A DNA stretch of 64,000 nt from Acidimicrobium ferrooxidans (GCA_020723485.1 DYIU01000003.1:62001-126000), one strand, 5' to 3'. Positions 40,927-50,506 are shown, counted from the stretch's first letter. Notes: generated from the sequence alone by a model not told the origin. Program-made: numbers and translations.

Positions 40927-43667
40927 TATAGGCCGGTGTAGCCCTCGGCGAAGTACCAGGTGGTGGAGGGCGCCTTCACCCCGGCCGTATCGTGACCGTC
41001 GCGCCACCCGCCCTGGTAGTCGAAGTACATCGCCCGCTCTGCTATGACCTGCGCCCCGTTCACGCCCTCGACCAGCGTGGAGACGTCGGCGTTGTCAAAG
41101 CCGGGCTGCTCGTCTATGTGGATGGTGTACCGCGACCTCGCCTTGAGCGTGTCCGTGCGCGACCACTTGTGGCCGTCGCTCCTCATGAAGGTGGTCTTGA
41201 CCTGGACGGCGCTGTTGCCGGGGTTCATCAGCAGCACCCAGCTGTCGAAGGAGCCTCCGGTGTATCCTTCGGCCATGTACCAGCGCTCGGACAGCTCGCT
41301 GACGCCGGCCGCGTCGTGTCCCCCGTCGCGCCCGTCGGAGTTAAAATACATCGCCCTCTCCGCGATGACGCCCGCGTCGGAGCTCACCTCGGTGGAGACC
41401 TCCGCCGCGCCGAACCCCGGCACGTCGTCGACCTTGACGGTCTTCCGGCTCTTAGCCCCGAGCGTGTAGGAGACCTGCTTCTGGTACCCGTCTTTTCTGA
41501 GGAACGAAAGGGTCACCTTCGCGGGAGAGGTCCCCGGGTTCTGGACCAGGACGTAGGTGTCGTAGCTCTGCGCGGTGTAACCTTCGGGCAGGTACCAGTT
41601 CTGCTGCGGGCCGTTCACTCCCACCGCGTTGTGCCCTCCGATGAAACCGTTGTAGTTGAAGTACATCGAGCGCTCACATATCACGTCACCGGTGGCGTTC
41701 ACCTCGGTTGAGACCGACGCGTTCTCGAGCCCGGGCACGTCCTTGACGTTCAGGGTGAACCTGCTCTCCGCCTTCGCCTCGAACGACCTGTTGATCGGCG
41801 TGCCGCCCTCCCGCATGAACGTCATGTCTACCCGCACGTCGGATTTGCCGGGGTTCTGCACCGTGACGTACTCGTCGAAGTTGGGCGCGGTGTAGCCTTC
41901 CGCGAGGTACCAGTGCCGCGATGGGGCGGTCGCGCCGCACGAGTTGGTGCCGCCTTTCCACTTCCCCTGAAAGTTGAAGTACATGGAGCGCTCGCAGATT
42001 ATCGGCACATCAGAGGTCACCCTGGTGCTCAGGCCGACCCCGGGCATGTGCTGGTTCACGAAGACGGTCGAGCGGGACCCCGGCTTGACGGTCCAGTTGA
42101 CGGTCTTCTTCTCCGCCTTCTCGTTCATGAACTCTATCTTCGCGTTCGCCTTGGCCGTTCCCGGGTTCATGAGGGTGATGTACTCGTGGAAGTTCGCCGG
42201 CGGGGGCGGCGGGGGGGGCTCGTATCCGGTGAGGATGGCCCCGCTGTGGTCGGCGGTGCGCCTGAACATCGGCCACGGGAACAGGGCCGAATCGCTGCCG
42301 CTGCGCCTGGTGCCGCAGTCGAAGATATAGAAGCTCCCACCTCCGCTGTCAGCGCCGGTCCCCACCGCGGCCTCCACCTTCCCGTCCTTGTTGAAGTCAC
42401 CGACCGCGGGGGCGGTTAGCACGAAGTTGTCGAGCACCTGGTTCCAGACGCAGGTGCCCCAGGCGTTCCACGCGCCGATGGCCTGCCCGGAGCCCATGAT
42501 TATCTCCGGCTTACCGTCGCTGTCGACGTCGCCCATTGAAGGGGAGCCCCTGTTCGGCCCGCCGAAAGCGGCCTGCTGCCACAGGACCTGTCCGTTCCCC
42601 CTTATGAGCATCAGCGTGTCGGCGCCCCTGCCCGCCACAGGGTAGCTCGCTATGGCTATCTCCTTCATCCCGTCGCCGTCGATATCACCTATCGCGGGGG
42701 ATGACATGGTGCACCCGGCGGCCGCCACGGGCCACCCGGGTGCATCGGAGCCGTCGTGGTTCCAGGCGTAGACCCGGAACCCCTCGGTGGTGAGCCTTCC
42801 CGTGGCGGTGTAGTAATGGCCCGTTCCGACCACTATCTCGTAGTACCCGTCGTTGTCGATGTCGGCGCACGCCGGCGAGGACCATATGACCTCCGGTGTG
42901 CACTTGGGGAACCCGGGCTGGATGCCGCCGTCACCGTTGAAGACGAAGAGCAGCCCCCCGGCGGGGTAGGGCCACCCGCTCCCACCCGTGCAGTCGCCCC
43001 CGATCACGACTTCCTTCATGCCGTCCCGGTCCAGGTCGGCCAGGGCCGGCGAGGACCAGACGGTGTCCTTGCTGTCGAACGGCCAGCCCGGCAGCAGCCC
43101 TCCGCTGTAGCTCCACGCGTAGATGAAGTGGCCCCAGCAGCCCACCACCACGTCGGCGGCGCCGTCCCCGTTTATGTCGCCGACCGCCGGCGTCCCGTAC
43201 ACGCCGACGAAGCCGCTGATGTTGACGGTCTGCTTGGGCCAGCCCCACTGAGTCAGGTCCCAGCCGTTGCACGCGACACCCCAGACCACCCCGTTCATGT
43301 CACCGAAGAAGACTTCCTTGTTGCCGTTCCCGTCCACGTCGTAGCAGGCCGCTCCTCCCCTGATGGACGCGCCCACGTACTTCTGCCACCGGATGTCCCA
43401 GCCACCCTGCGCGTTGACTCCGAAGCAGTACATCGTCCCGTTCGTGTTTCCCGCCAGGACCTCGTCCCTGCCGTCGCCGTCGATGTCGGCCACGGTCGCC
43501 TTGGAATCATTGAACGTCGAGTTCACCGGGTAATGCTTGAGTATCGGCTTGTTGATGTTCGCCGACCGTGCCCTTCCCGGGAGCGCCATGAGCACGAGCG
43601 AGAGCGAGAGCAGGAGAACGACGAGCGCCGCCAGGCGCCTCCGTTCAGTGTGAATGACTGTAGCCAT
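40926..43667 (-). CDS. Exported FG-GAP propeller protein with a C-terminal four-unit repeat ring
   Basis: 913 residues from the ATG at 43667 (GAGGTGG upstream); an earlier in-frame start at 43727 would bury the signal peptide. After the signal sequence come eight calcium-loop repeats of FG-GAP/VCBS type (DIDGDGRDEVLAG, DVDGNGNKEVFFG, DINGDGAADVVVG and others), about residues 50-465, expected to form a beta-propeller. A Pro-rich linker (PPPPPPPANF) leads to the four-unit repeat domain (about 491-913), which starts at NFHEYITLMNPG without the WYLAEG strand and ends with the stub WYFAEGYTGL. Likely a cell-surface binding protein. The 245 bp upstream to rmlB holds a TATAAAT -10-like box but no firm promoter. 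Confidence 0.87.
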   Translation of the reverse strand: MATVIHTERRRLAALVVLLLSLSLVLMALPGRARSANINKPILKHYPVNSTFNDSKATVADIDGDGRDEVLAGNTNGTMYCFGVNAQGGWDIRWQKYVGASIRGGAACYDVDGNGNKEVFFGDMNGVVWGVACNGWDLTQWGWPKQTVNISGFVGVYGTPAVGDINGDGAADVVVGCWGHFIYAWSYSGGLLPGWPFDSKDTVWSSPALADLDRDGMKEVVIGGDCTGGSGWPYPAGGLLFVFNGDGGIQPGFPKCTPEVIWSSPACADIDNDGYYEIVVGTGHYYTATGRLTTEGFRVYAWNHDGSDAPGWPVAAAGCTMSSPAIGDIDGDGMKEIAIASYPVAGRGADTLMLIRGNGQVLWQQAAFGGPNRGSPSMGDVDSDGKPEIIMGSGQAIGAWNAWGTCVWNQVLDNFVLTAPAVGDFNKDGKVEAAVGTGADSGGGSFYIFDCGTRRSGSDSALFPWPMFRRTADHSGAILTGYEPPPPPPPANFHEYITLMNPGTAKANAKIEFMNEKAEKKTVNWTVKPGSRSTVFVNQHMPGVGLSTRVTSDVPIICERSMYFNFQGKWKGGTNSCGATAPSRHWYLAEGYTAPNFDEYVTVQNPGKSDVRVDMTFMREGGTPINRSFEAKAESRFTLNVKDVPGLENASVSTEVNATGDVICERSMYFNYNGFIGGHNAVGVNGPQQNWYLPEGYTAQSYDTYVLVQNPGTSPAKVTLSFLRKDGYQKQVSYTLGAKSRKTVKVDDVPGFGAAEVSTEVSSDAGVIAERAMYFNSDGRDGGHDAAGVSELSERWYMAEGYTGGSFDSWVLLMNPGNSAVQVKTTFMRSDGHKWSRTDTLKARSRYTIHIDEQPGFDNADVSTLVEGVNGAQVIAERAMYFDYQGGWRDGHDTAGVKAPSTTWYFAEGYTGL

Positions 43668-43912
43668 TAGTCCACCTCGATTAAAGAATAATTGCGCGAC
43701 CGGCCCAGCCGGTCTCACGGCCCGCACGGTCCAGGCTCTCCTGTTCTTTTTATCGGCCCGGCGTGCGCATTCTTGATTCGGCCTCCGCCATTTATAACGA
43801 GATTCCGGCCGATATTTGCGCGTGGAGAGTCCGAATGGCTCAATCGGGCTACCGGTCCATACGAAGAATGGTCAATTGACTTTTCCGGAACGGCCCGGGT
43901 CCGAGGCGCCCT

Positions 43913-44881
43913 TCAGGCCCCGGCGGCCTTGAGGGGCTCCCACCAGGAGCGGTTGTCGACGTACCAGCGGACCGTCTCGGCGAGCATGTTCTCGAAGTCC
44001 GTGCGGGGCCTGTAGCCGAGCGCGGCAAGCTTTCTGAAGTCGAGCGAGTAGCGGCGGTCGTGTCCCAGCCTGTCGGGGACGTGCTCTATGAGCGACTCGG
44101 GCTTTCCCAGCGCGGCCAGTATCCCGTGCGTTATCTCGGAGTTGGTGCGCTCCTGCCCCCCTCCGATGTTGTAGACCTCGCCGGGGATTCCCTCGCGCAG
44201 TACGAGGTCTATCGCCGCGCAGTTGTCGGTGACGAAGAGCCAATCCCGCACGTTCATGCCGTCGCCGTAGAGGGGCAGCCGCCTGTCCTCCATGGCGTTG
44301 GTGATGAACAGCGGTATGAGCTTCTCGGGGTACTGGTAAGGCCCGAAGTTGTTGCTGGACCGCGTGACGATGACCGGCATGCCGTAGGTCTTGTGATAAG
44401 CGCGCACCAGCAGGTCTCCCCCGGCCTTGCTGGCGGAGTACGGGCTGTTCGGCTTGAGCGGCGAGCTCTCCGTGAACGAGCCGTCCTCTATGCTGCCGTA
44501 GACCTCGTCCGTCGATATCTGGACGTACCTCGCGGTGCCTTCGCGCCTGCACGCCTCGAGCAGGTTGAACGTCCCGAAGACGTCGGTCTGTATGAACTCG
44601 GCGGGCCCCGTGATGGAGCGGTCGACGTGGCTCTCCGCGGCGAAGTTGACCACGGCGTCGAAACCCTCGGCAACGAGGCGCCCCACCAGCTCCGCGTCGC
44701 AGATGTCGCCCTTTTCGAAGGTGTAGTCGCGGCCGCCCTCCACGTCGCGCAGGTTATCCGGGTTGCCGGCGTAAGTGAGCTTGTCCAGGTTGGTTATCGA
44801 GACGCCCTCGTGCCCGGCGAACATGAACCTTATGAAGTTGGAGCCGATGAACCCGCAGCCCCCCGTTACAAGTAGCTTCAA
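43913..44881 (-). CDS. rmlB: dTDP-glucose 4,6-dehydratase
   Basis: About 322 residues starting at a TTG at 44881 with GAGGGG seven bases upstream, giving the family N-terminus KLLVTGGCGFIGSNFIRFMF; the ATG at 44896 overlapping rmlC's stop is possible. The Rossmann loop GGCGFIG, the STDEVYGS segment with the catalytic Asp/Glu neighbourhood, and YSASKAGGDLL (YxxxK) are all present, as is RSSNNFGPYQYPEKLIP. Converts dTDP-glucose to dTDP-4-keto-6-deoxyglucose, the branch point for rhamnose and other deoxysugars. Last gene of rmlA-rmlC-rmlB. Confidence 0.95.
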   Translation of the reverse strand: MKLLVTGGCGFIGSNFIRFMFAGHEGVSITNLDKLTYAGNPDNLRDVEGGRDYTFEKGDICDAELVGRLVAEGFDAVVNFAAESHVDRSITGPAEFIQTDVFGTFNLLEACRREGTARYVQISTDEVYGSIEDGSFTESSPLKPNSPYSASKAGGDLLVRAYHKTYGMPVIVTRSSNNFGPYQYPEKLIPLFITNAMEDRRLPLYGDGMNVRDWLFVTDNCAAIDLVLREGIPGEVYNIGGGQERTNSEITHGILAALGKPESLIEHVPDRLGHDRRYSLDFRKLAALGYRPRTDFENMLAETVRWYVDNRSWWEPLKAAGA

Positions 44882-44892
44882 TTCGGAGCCCC

Positions 44893-45348
44893 TCATCCCA
44901 TCTTGATTTCCCAGTCGTAAGGTATCTCGGGCGTGTCGTACGGCAGGCGGTGCTCGTCGGGCTCGTCATAGTCGTACAGCTCGTTGGGCACGTTCACCAC
45001 GTACGCCTCGCAATCGCTGATGCACTTCCAGCCGTGGTGGACACCGCGCGGGATGTGGACCAGCACCGGGTTGTGCTCGCCGGGGAACACCTCCTGGACC
45101 TCGCCGCGGGTCGTCGAGCCCTCCCTGCCGTCGAAGAGCACGAGCTTTATCATTCCCTTGACGCATACCACGTTGTCGTCCTGCTTCCTGTGCATGTGCC
45201 AGCCCTTGATGACACCGGGATACGTGGTGGTCAGGTACGTCTGCCCGAACCGCTCGAAGACCTCGTCGTCGCTGCGCAGCATCTCCATCAGGTGCCCTCT
45301 CTCGTCGGACACCACCCTGAGCTTCTTTATCTCCACTCCGTCGATCAT
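44893..45348 (-). CDS. rmlC: dTDP-4-dehydrorhamnose 3,5-epimerase family cupin
   Basis: 151 residues, shorter than classical RmlC (about 180). The cupin core shows GVIKGWHMHRKQDDNVVCVK and HIPRGVHHGWKC, with His residues at the usual places, and the ending PEIPYDWEIKMG is typical of a short RmlC-like group. GGGGAG precedes the ATG. Lying between rmlA and rmlB it is expected to epimerise dTDP-4-keto-6-deoxyglucose, though members of the short group can also be single-position epimerases or ketoisomerases, so the final sugar is not certain. Confidence 0.83.
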   Translation of the reverse strand: MIDGVEIKKLRVVSDERGHLMEMLRSDDEVFERFGQTYLTTTYPGVIKGWHMHRKQDDNVVCVKGMIKLVLFDGREGSTTRGEVQEVFPGEHNPVLVHIPRGVHHGWKCISDCEAYVVNVPNELYDYDEPDEHRLPYDTPEIPYDWEIKMG

Positions 45349-45390
45349 GTCGCTCCCCTGAGACTTAACTGATCAGGCCTGACCCGGGTG

Positions 45391-46455
45391 TTAAATTATG
45401 CCGACGCGGCTGTTGTCGCCGAGCATGAAGCGGTAGGCGTTCGGCTTCAGGGGCGAGCGGCCCACCTCGACGTTCTGGCCGATGAGGCTGTCCTCGATCC
45501 TGCCGGGGATGTCCACCACCCGGCTGTTCTCGAGGATGATGCTGTGCTCGATCTCCGAGCCGACGACCTCCACCCCGAAATAGATGCTCGTGTAAGGCCC
45601 GATGAACGAGTTCACTATCCTGGTGCCCTCGCCGATGATTGCCGGGCCCCGGACGGTGCTCCCGATTATCTCCGCGCCCTTCTCGACGACCACGGTGCCC
45701 TCGGTCCTGGACTCGCTGTCCACGTGGCCCTCGCATGCGGGCTCCATGGTCTCGAGCATGATGCGGTTCGCCTCGAGCATGTCCTCCAGCCTACCGGTGT
45801 CTTTCCACCACCCGTCTATGACGTGTGGGTCGACCGCAAGCCCGTTGTCGATCAGCCACTGGATGGCGTCCGTGATCTCGAGCTCACCCCGGCCTGAGGG
45901 CTTTATCGCCTTGCAGGCGTCCATTATGTTCCCGTCGAACATGTAGACCCCCACCAGGGCCAGGTCGCTGGCCGGCTTGTCCGGCTTCTCCACCAGGCGG
46001 ACCACCCTGCCGCCCTCCAGCTCCGCGACCCCGAAGCGCTGCGGCTCCTTTACCCGGGCGAGCAGTATCTGGCTGTTCGGCTTGTTCGTCCTGAACTCGT
46101 CGGCGAGGCCCTTGATGCCGTCCTTGATGAGGTTGTCGCCCAGGTACATGACGAAGTCCTCACCGGCCAGGTACTCCTCGGAGACAAGCACGGCGTGGGC
46201 GAGCCCCAGCGGCTGCTCCTGGTGGATGTACCGCACGTTGAGACCCCACGGCGAGCCGTCCCCCACCGCCTGGATTATCTCCTTCGATGTCTCGCCGACC
46301 ACTATGCCGACGTCATCCACGCCCGCCTCCTTGATCGCCTCGAGCCCGTAGAAAAGCACGGGCTTGTTAGCTATTGGGACGAGCTGCTTGGCCATCGTGT
46401 GAGTTATCGGACGCAGCCTCGTTCCGAAACCGCCGCAGAGTATGAGTGCTTTCAT
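45391..46455 (-). CDS. rmlA: Glucose-1-phosphate thymidylyltransferase, long form
   Basis: 354 residues. N-terminal nucleotidyltransferase: MKALILCGGFGTRLRPITHT, with the pyrophosphorylase signature GGxGTRLRP, then FVMYLGDNLI and VEKPDKPASDLALVGVYMF. The C-terminal part (about 245-354) is a left-handed beta-helix of hexapeptides (IIGSTVRGPAIIGEGTRIVN), as in the roughly 355-residue StrD-type enzymes of actinobacteria and archaea. Makes dTDP-glucose from dTTP and glucose-1-phosphate. The 42-bp gap to rmlC contains CCTGACCCGGGTGTT, which resembles a decayed GGGGTCAG arm. Confidence 0.94.
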   Translation of the reverse strand: MKALILCGGFGTRLRPITHTMAKQLVPIANKPVLFYGLEAIKEAGVDDVGIVVGETSKEIIQAVGDGSPWGLNVRYIHQEQPLGLAHAVLVSEEYLAGEDFVMYLGDNLIKDGIKGLADEFRTNKPNSQILLARVKEPQRFGVAELEGGRVVRLVEKPDKPASDLALVGVYMFDGNIMDACKAIKPSGRGELEITDAIQWLIDNGLAVDPHVIDGWWKDTGRLEDMLEANRIMLETMEPACEGHVDSESRTEGTVVVEKGAEIIGSTVRGPAIIGEGTRIVNSFIGPYTSIYFGVEVVGSEIEHSIILENSRVVDIPGRIEDSLIGQNVEVGRSPLKPNAYRFMLGDNSRVGII

Positions 46456-46544
46456 GGGCTTTATCTCCTCCAGGCGCGCTAGGCGACGTGGTGAATGTTA
46501 CCATCAGGGCGCCGGCTTTCTCAACAACGGGTAGCGCCCGCGCC

Positions 46545-47162
46545 TCACTTCCATTCGGAGGGCCTGGGCGGCGCCGGCGGTGGAGGAGGCGGGACGGGCT
46601 GCCGCTGGGGCGCGTGCGGTGGGTCCGCGGCGGCCGTCACCGTGTCGATGTTCACCACCGGCCCGGACCCGGGTCCCCGCGGCGGACCGGCGGAGCCGTC
46701 GGCGGGCGGTTGCGGCTCTATGCCCGGTATCCTCTCTCCGCAGTGCTCGCAGAACACGGCGCCGGGCACCTGGATGGCTCCGCACCTGGGGCAGTACCTC
46801 CCGCCGGCCCCGCCCGGAACCGCGGCCGGGGCAGCGGCCGGGAACGGTGCGGTAGGATACTGCGGGTACGGCTGCTGCCCGTACTCGGGGTATCCGCCGG
46901 GATAGTAGTGCGTCTGCGCGGCGCGCCTTCGGCTCGAGTCCTGGGAATAGAGCACAAGGTATACGAGGAGCGCCGCTACCCCGCACATTATGCCCCAGAC
47001 GATGGCCAGCGCTTCGTTCCGGCCGGAGTTCTTAGCGAAGTACCAGCAGCCGTACGCGCACGCCGCGCTCGCCGCCAGGCCGAAGATGAGAGAGACGGCG
47101 CTCGAGATGATCTCGTCGTTGGCGGCCGCGATGTGAATGGCCGCCGGTATCATGGACGTCAT
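46545..47162 (-). CDS. Membrane protein with C-terminal double-CxxC zinc ribbon
   Basis: 205 residues from the ATG at 47162, six bases after the deacetylase stop. Two hydrophobic segments (about 16-41 and 50-70) are followed by a Tyr/Pro/Gly-rich linker (YYPGGYPEYGQQPYPQYP), a zinc ribbon YCPRCGAIQVPGAVFCEHCG near 125-145, and a Pro-rich tail (PPPPPPAPPRP). The longer minus-strand frame that reaches back to 47636 is the antisense-like shadow of the deacetylase. Family not recognised; coupled to the deacetylase gene. Confidence 0.7.
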   Translation of the reverse strand: MTSMIPAAIHIAAANDEIISSAVSLIFGLAASAACAYGCWYFAKNSGRNEALAIVWGIMCGVAALLVYLVLYSQDSSRRRAAQTHYYPGGYPEYGQQPYPQYPTAPFPAAAPAAVPGGAGGRYCPRCGAIQVPGAVFCEHCGERIPGIEPQPPADGSAGPPRGPGSGPVVNIDTVTAAADPPHAPQRQPVPPPPPPAPPRPSEWK

Positions 47163-47167
47163 GTCGC

Positions 47168-48208
47168 TCACTCGGGCTGAAGCACGCCGGAGAGGGTCGT
47201 GAGCTCGAAGCCGCCGGCCCTGAGGTTGCTCACGATCTCGATGAGGGACGAGGCGGTGTACTTGCCGAGCGTATGCATCAGCACAATCTCCCCGCCCTCG
47301 ACCCCGACTGTGGCCCGGTCCCTTATCTCGGCCTGGATCGTCCCCGGCTCCCAGTCCAGCGTATCCCTGTCCCAGGTCACCACCGCGTACCCCCGGCTCG
47401 CGGATACCAGCTGCACCCTCGCGTCCATGTCCCCGTAGGGAGGTCTGAAGTAGGCCGAGATCTCCGCGCCGGTGACCTCCCGGACCGCCTCGGCGGTTCG
47501 GTCCAGCTCGCGGGCTATCTGCTCGTTCGTAAGGGTGGTGAACATCGGGTGCGAGTAGGAGTGGTTCGCTATCTCGAACCCGCGGTCGACGGCGGCGCGC
47601 AGTATCCCGGGGTTCTTGTAGCACCACGCCCCGCACACGAATATCGTCGCAGGCGCCCGGAGCCTGGTCAGCTCGTCGATGACCGCTCGCGCGGCCGTGG
47701 GCTCGGCCACGTCACTGGTGTCGAACGTCAGCGCCACCCGCTTCTTGCGGCTGTTCCCGCTCGATATCACCGCCACGTCCCGCGGCCCATCGGGGGGAAG
47801 GCTCGGCGGCAGTATCAGGTAGCCGCCGTCAGGCTTGAACGCGAGCTGCCGCGGCGGAAGGCTGTAGCCGCGCAGGAGCCCCATCTCGCGGAGCCTCGTG
47901 AGTGAGACCACCTCACCCTGCGCCTCCTTGCCCCCGAGCGGCACCAGGTAATCGAGGCCCTTCACCCTCGAATCGAGGGACCCGTCGGGGGGCAGGGCAT
48001 GGAGCCTTCCCCCTTCGGCTTCCAGGGCGTTCACGACGCCCTGGCGGGGGGCCGCCACCCGCGGGGGCACGCCCAGGGCGAAGTGGAAGGAGCCCGCCGC
48101 GAGCGCGAGAACGAGCAGGAGCGCCACCGCCTTGCCGTTTACGTCGGAGTGCGCGATGAGCGGCGTTCCGCCTTTTCCTGTGCCCTTCCCTGCCCGACTT
48201 CCTCTCAT
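47168..48208 (-). CDS. Membrane-anchored polysaccharide deacetylase (CE4/NodB)
   Basis: 346 residues with an N-terminal membrane anchor (GKAVALLLVLALAAGSFHFA, about 25-45). The NodB domain spans about 150-340: VALTFDTSDVAEPTA (motif 1), ANHSYSHPMF (motif 2, zinc His pair), AYFRPPYGDMD (motif 3) and EIVLMHTLGKY (motif 5 His). Motif 1 has DTSD where the usual TFDDG has two adjacent Asp, so the zinc site may use a different residue. Family members remove acetyl groups from peptidoglycan or capsular amino sugars. It follows the SpoIID-type gene by 24 bp and probably shares its transcript. Confidence 0.87.
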   Translation of the reverse strand: MRGSRAGKGTGKGGTPLIAHSDVNGKAVALLLVLALAAGSFHFALGVPPRVAAPRQGVVNALEAEGGRLHALPPDGSLDSRVKGLDYLVPLGGKEAQGEVVSLTRLREMGLLRGYSLPPRQLAFKPDGGYLILPPSLPPDGPRDVAVISSGNSRKKRVALTFDTSDVAEPTAARAVIDELTRLRAPATIFVCGAWCYKNPGILRAAVDRGFEIANHSYSHPMFTTLTNEQIARELDRTAEAVREVTGAEISAYFRPPYGDMDARVQLVSASRGYAVVTWDRDTLDWEPGTIQAEIRDRATVGVEGGEIVLMHTLGKYTASSLIEIVSNLRAGGFELTTLSGVLQPE

Positions 48209-48232
48209 CGCTCCCGCCAGTACGTCCGCCGC

Positions 48233-50443
48233 CTACAGGCCGGTGTAACCTTCCGCGAAGTACCACACGTTGGACGGGGAGGTCACGCCCACGGTGTCGT
48301 GGCCGCCGTCGCGCAAGCAGTAGCCGTCCGTGTAGACAAAATACACGGCGCGCTCCGCTATGACCTTCAACCCGTTCAGAGATTGGACTGTCGTAGCCAC
48401 CTCGGTGTCGGCGAGCCCCTCGACCTGGTCCACCGGTATGGTGAAGCGGGACCTCGCCTTGACCGTGTACTCTTTCTGAACCGAGCCGCCCCCGGGGGTG
48501 TTGAAGGTCACCCTGACCTGCGCGGGCGCGGCCTCGGGGTTCTGTATCATGACCCAGGTGTCGAACCTGCCCCCGGTGTAGCCCTCTGCCAGGTACCAGG
48601 TCTCGGCCGGTGACTGCACGCCTATGCTCGCGTGCCCGTCGTCGAGCCCGCAACCGTTGTAATCGAAGTACATGGCGCGCTCGGCTATGAACTCCACGCC
48701 GTTCGACGAGACCAGGCTCGTGGAGAACCCTGCGTTCTCGAGTCCGGCGATGTTGTCGGCGTGGACAGTGTACCGGGAGTGCGGCGCGAGCTCGTAGGTG
48801 CGCCTGATGTTCCTGCCGTCCTCCCTCATGAACGCGGCGTCCACCGAGCACACCTGCTCGCCGGGATTCTGCATGAGCACGTAAGTGTCGAACTTCTGCC
48901 CGGTGTAGCCTTCCGCCAGGTACCACGTCGGCGAGGGAGCGGTCACTCCGGGGCTGTTGCTCCCACCGTCCGCCCCGTAGTAATTGAAGTAGGACGAGCG
49001 CTCGGCGATTATGCCGTTGCCGTTGGTGCACTCGACCAGGGCGGAGACATCTGTCTCCTCGAGACCGGGGACCCCATCGAGCATGAGAGTCATTCGTGAA
49101 GCGGGCGGGGCCTGGGCGGTGTGCTCGATGGTCCCGCCGCCGGGCAGCATGAAGGTGAACCTGACGTCGGCCGGGGCCTGCTCGGGGTTCTGAACGGTGA
49201 TGTAGGTCTCGAAGGTGCCGCCGGTATACCCCTCGGCGAAGTACCATCGCTGCTGCGGGCTGGTCGCGCCGGCGCTCACGCTCCCGCCGTTGAAGCTGCC
49301 CCGGCAGTCGAAGTAGAGCGCGCGCTCGGCTATCACCGGCGCATCGGATACCACCTTGGTGGAGACCTCCTGGAACTGCAGGTAGTCGTTGACCTTGAGC
49401 GTGAACCGCGAGTTGGCGCCGACCTCCTCCGCCTGCACCGAGTTGGTGCCATCCGGCTGCATGAAGGTGAACGTGACGACGGTGGGCTGCGGGTTCGGGT
49501 TCAGGACGCAGATGTACTCGTCGAAGTTGGAGCGCACTATGTCGTACTTCGTGCTCTGGAATCCCAGGAGACCCTGGATGGTGCTCCCGGGGACCGACTT
49601 CACCCCCCCGGAGCCGGTGAGCCGCGCCGTCCGGACCCTGCCGCCGGGAGTCCTGTTCGAGAGGTCCATCACGTACAGGATCCCGACCGCGGTGTCCGAT
49701 CGGGAGTTGAGCCTCGCCTCCAGCTCCGACCGGCGGAATGTGGCGTTCCAGGAGTAACGAGGAGAGTACTGGCAGTACGAGTCGGGCTTTCCCCTCAGGT
49801 ACGGGATGGCCGAGCCGCCCCAGACGTCCTCGTTGTTCTCGGAGTGGCCCCCGCAGGAGCCGCAGTAAGCCGCGATTATCGGCTGGCCGTTGTAGGTCAT
49901 TATCTGGCCCACCGTGGCGTCTACAGCGGCGTTGTTGTTCGGGTAGTTGGGAATGTTCTTGTTCTCGTCGCACGCCTGGCAGCAGTCGCCGCTCGAGCAT
50001 ATGTCGAACCCCTGCGCCGTGTGCTTGTTCCGGGCGATGACGGACAGCGTGTAGGTCCGCGCCGCGACGTAGAGGGCCTTGAGCTCCTCCATGGGGTAGT
50101 TGTCGGGCTCCTCCTGTAGGTGATGCAGGTAATCGTGCATGGTCCATACCCGTATCTGCCCGTCGCGCCCCTTTACCCTGACGGGGCGGTTCTCGTCCGT
50201 GGCGGAAAAGGCGATGCCGGTGTAGTAGTAGCTGAGGATGGTGCGGTAGTCCTGACCTTCCTTGGCCCTGTAGTACACGCCGTCCATGCACATCCCGACG
50301 CCGTGCGCGCGGCCGGTGCCGCTGAAGTAGTAGACCGGGTCGCCGGCCCCGGCGCTCTCGGAAGAGGCCGGGCTCAGCACGAGCGAGAGCATCAGTGCCG
50401 CCATCAGCACGGCTGCTGGTATTCTTTTCCAGAAGTGCGACAT
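48233..50443 (-). CDS. Exported SpoIID-domain protein with a C-terminal four-unit repeat ring
   Basis: 736 residues. Signal peptide 1-30. Residues about 35-290 form a SpoIID/LytB domain: GTGRAHGVGMCMDGVYYRAK comes first, then MEELKALYVAARTYTLSVIA with the conserved Glu, and VGQIMTYNGQPIIAAYCGSC. SpoIID proteins cleave stem-peptide-free glycan strands or stimulate amidases, matching the amidase gene two genes upstream. The repeat domain (about 306-736) begins at NFDEYICVLNP without its WYLAEG strand and ends in the stub WYFAEGYTGL. Transcription probably starts at a promoter in the AT-rich 63-bp gap just upstream. Ribosome site AAAAGG. Confidence 0.87.
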   Translation of the reverse strand: MSHFWKRIPAAVLMAALMLSLVLSPASSESAGAGDPVYYFSGTGRAHGVGMCMDGVYYRAKEGQDYRTILSYYYTGIAFSATDENRPVRVKGRDGQIRVWTMHDYLHHLQEEPDNYPMEELKALYVAARTYTLSVIARNKHTAQGFDICSSGDCCQACDENKNIPNYPNNNAAVDATVGQIMTYNGQPIIAAYCGSCGGHSENNEDVWGGSAIPYLRGKPDSYCQYSPRYSWNATFRRSELEARLNSRSDTAVGILYVMDLSNRTPGGRVRTARLTGSGGVKSVPGSTIQGLLGFQSTKYDIVRSNFDEYICVLNPNPQPTVVTFTFMQPDGTNSVQAEEVGANSRFTLKVNDYLQFQEVSTKVVSDAPVIAERALYFDCRGSFNGGSVSAGATSPQQRWYFAEGYTGGTFETYITVQNPEQAPADVRFTFMLPGGGTIEHTAQAPPASRMTLMLDGVPGLEETDVSALVECTNGNGIIAERSSYFNYYGADGGSNSPGVTAPSPTWYLAEGYTGQKFDTYVLMQNPGEQVCSVDAAFMREDGRNIRRTYELAPHSRYTVHADNIAGLENAGFSTSLVSSNGVEFIAERAMYFDYNGCGLDDGHASIGVQSPAETWYLAEGYTGGRFDTWVMIQNPEAAPAQVRVTFNTPGGGSVQKEYTVKARSRFTIPVDQVEGLADTEVATTVQSLNGLKVIAERAVYFVYTDGYCLRDGGHDTVGVTSPSNVWYFAEGYTGL

Positions 50444-50477
50444 TCGTTAAAACCTTTTACCGTTGATTTTGTTAACT

Positions 50478-50505
50478 ATAGTATATATTTGTTGTTTTTG
50501 TGCAA
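50478..50505 (-). promoter_or_regulatory. Promoter of the SpoIID-deacetylase unit
   Basis: Minus strand: TTGCAC (50505-50500), 16 bases, TACTAT (50483-50478), in a strikingly AT-rich gap. A start near 50471 would leave a leader of under 30 bases before the ATG at 50443. Confidence 0.55.
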
Positions 50506-50506
50506 T

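Noticed and set aside
43668-43912. Possible riboswitch or small gene upstream of the FG-GAP protein
   Set aside because: Only a short GC hairpin and a TATAAAT box were found; no known leader motif and no frame with a ribosome site.
46545-47636. 363-codon frame joining the zinc-ribbon protein to an upstream segment
   Set aside because: The part beyond 47162 is an out-of-frame shadow of the deacetylase; the membrane segments and the coupled start fit 47162.
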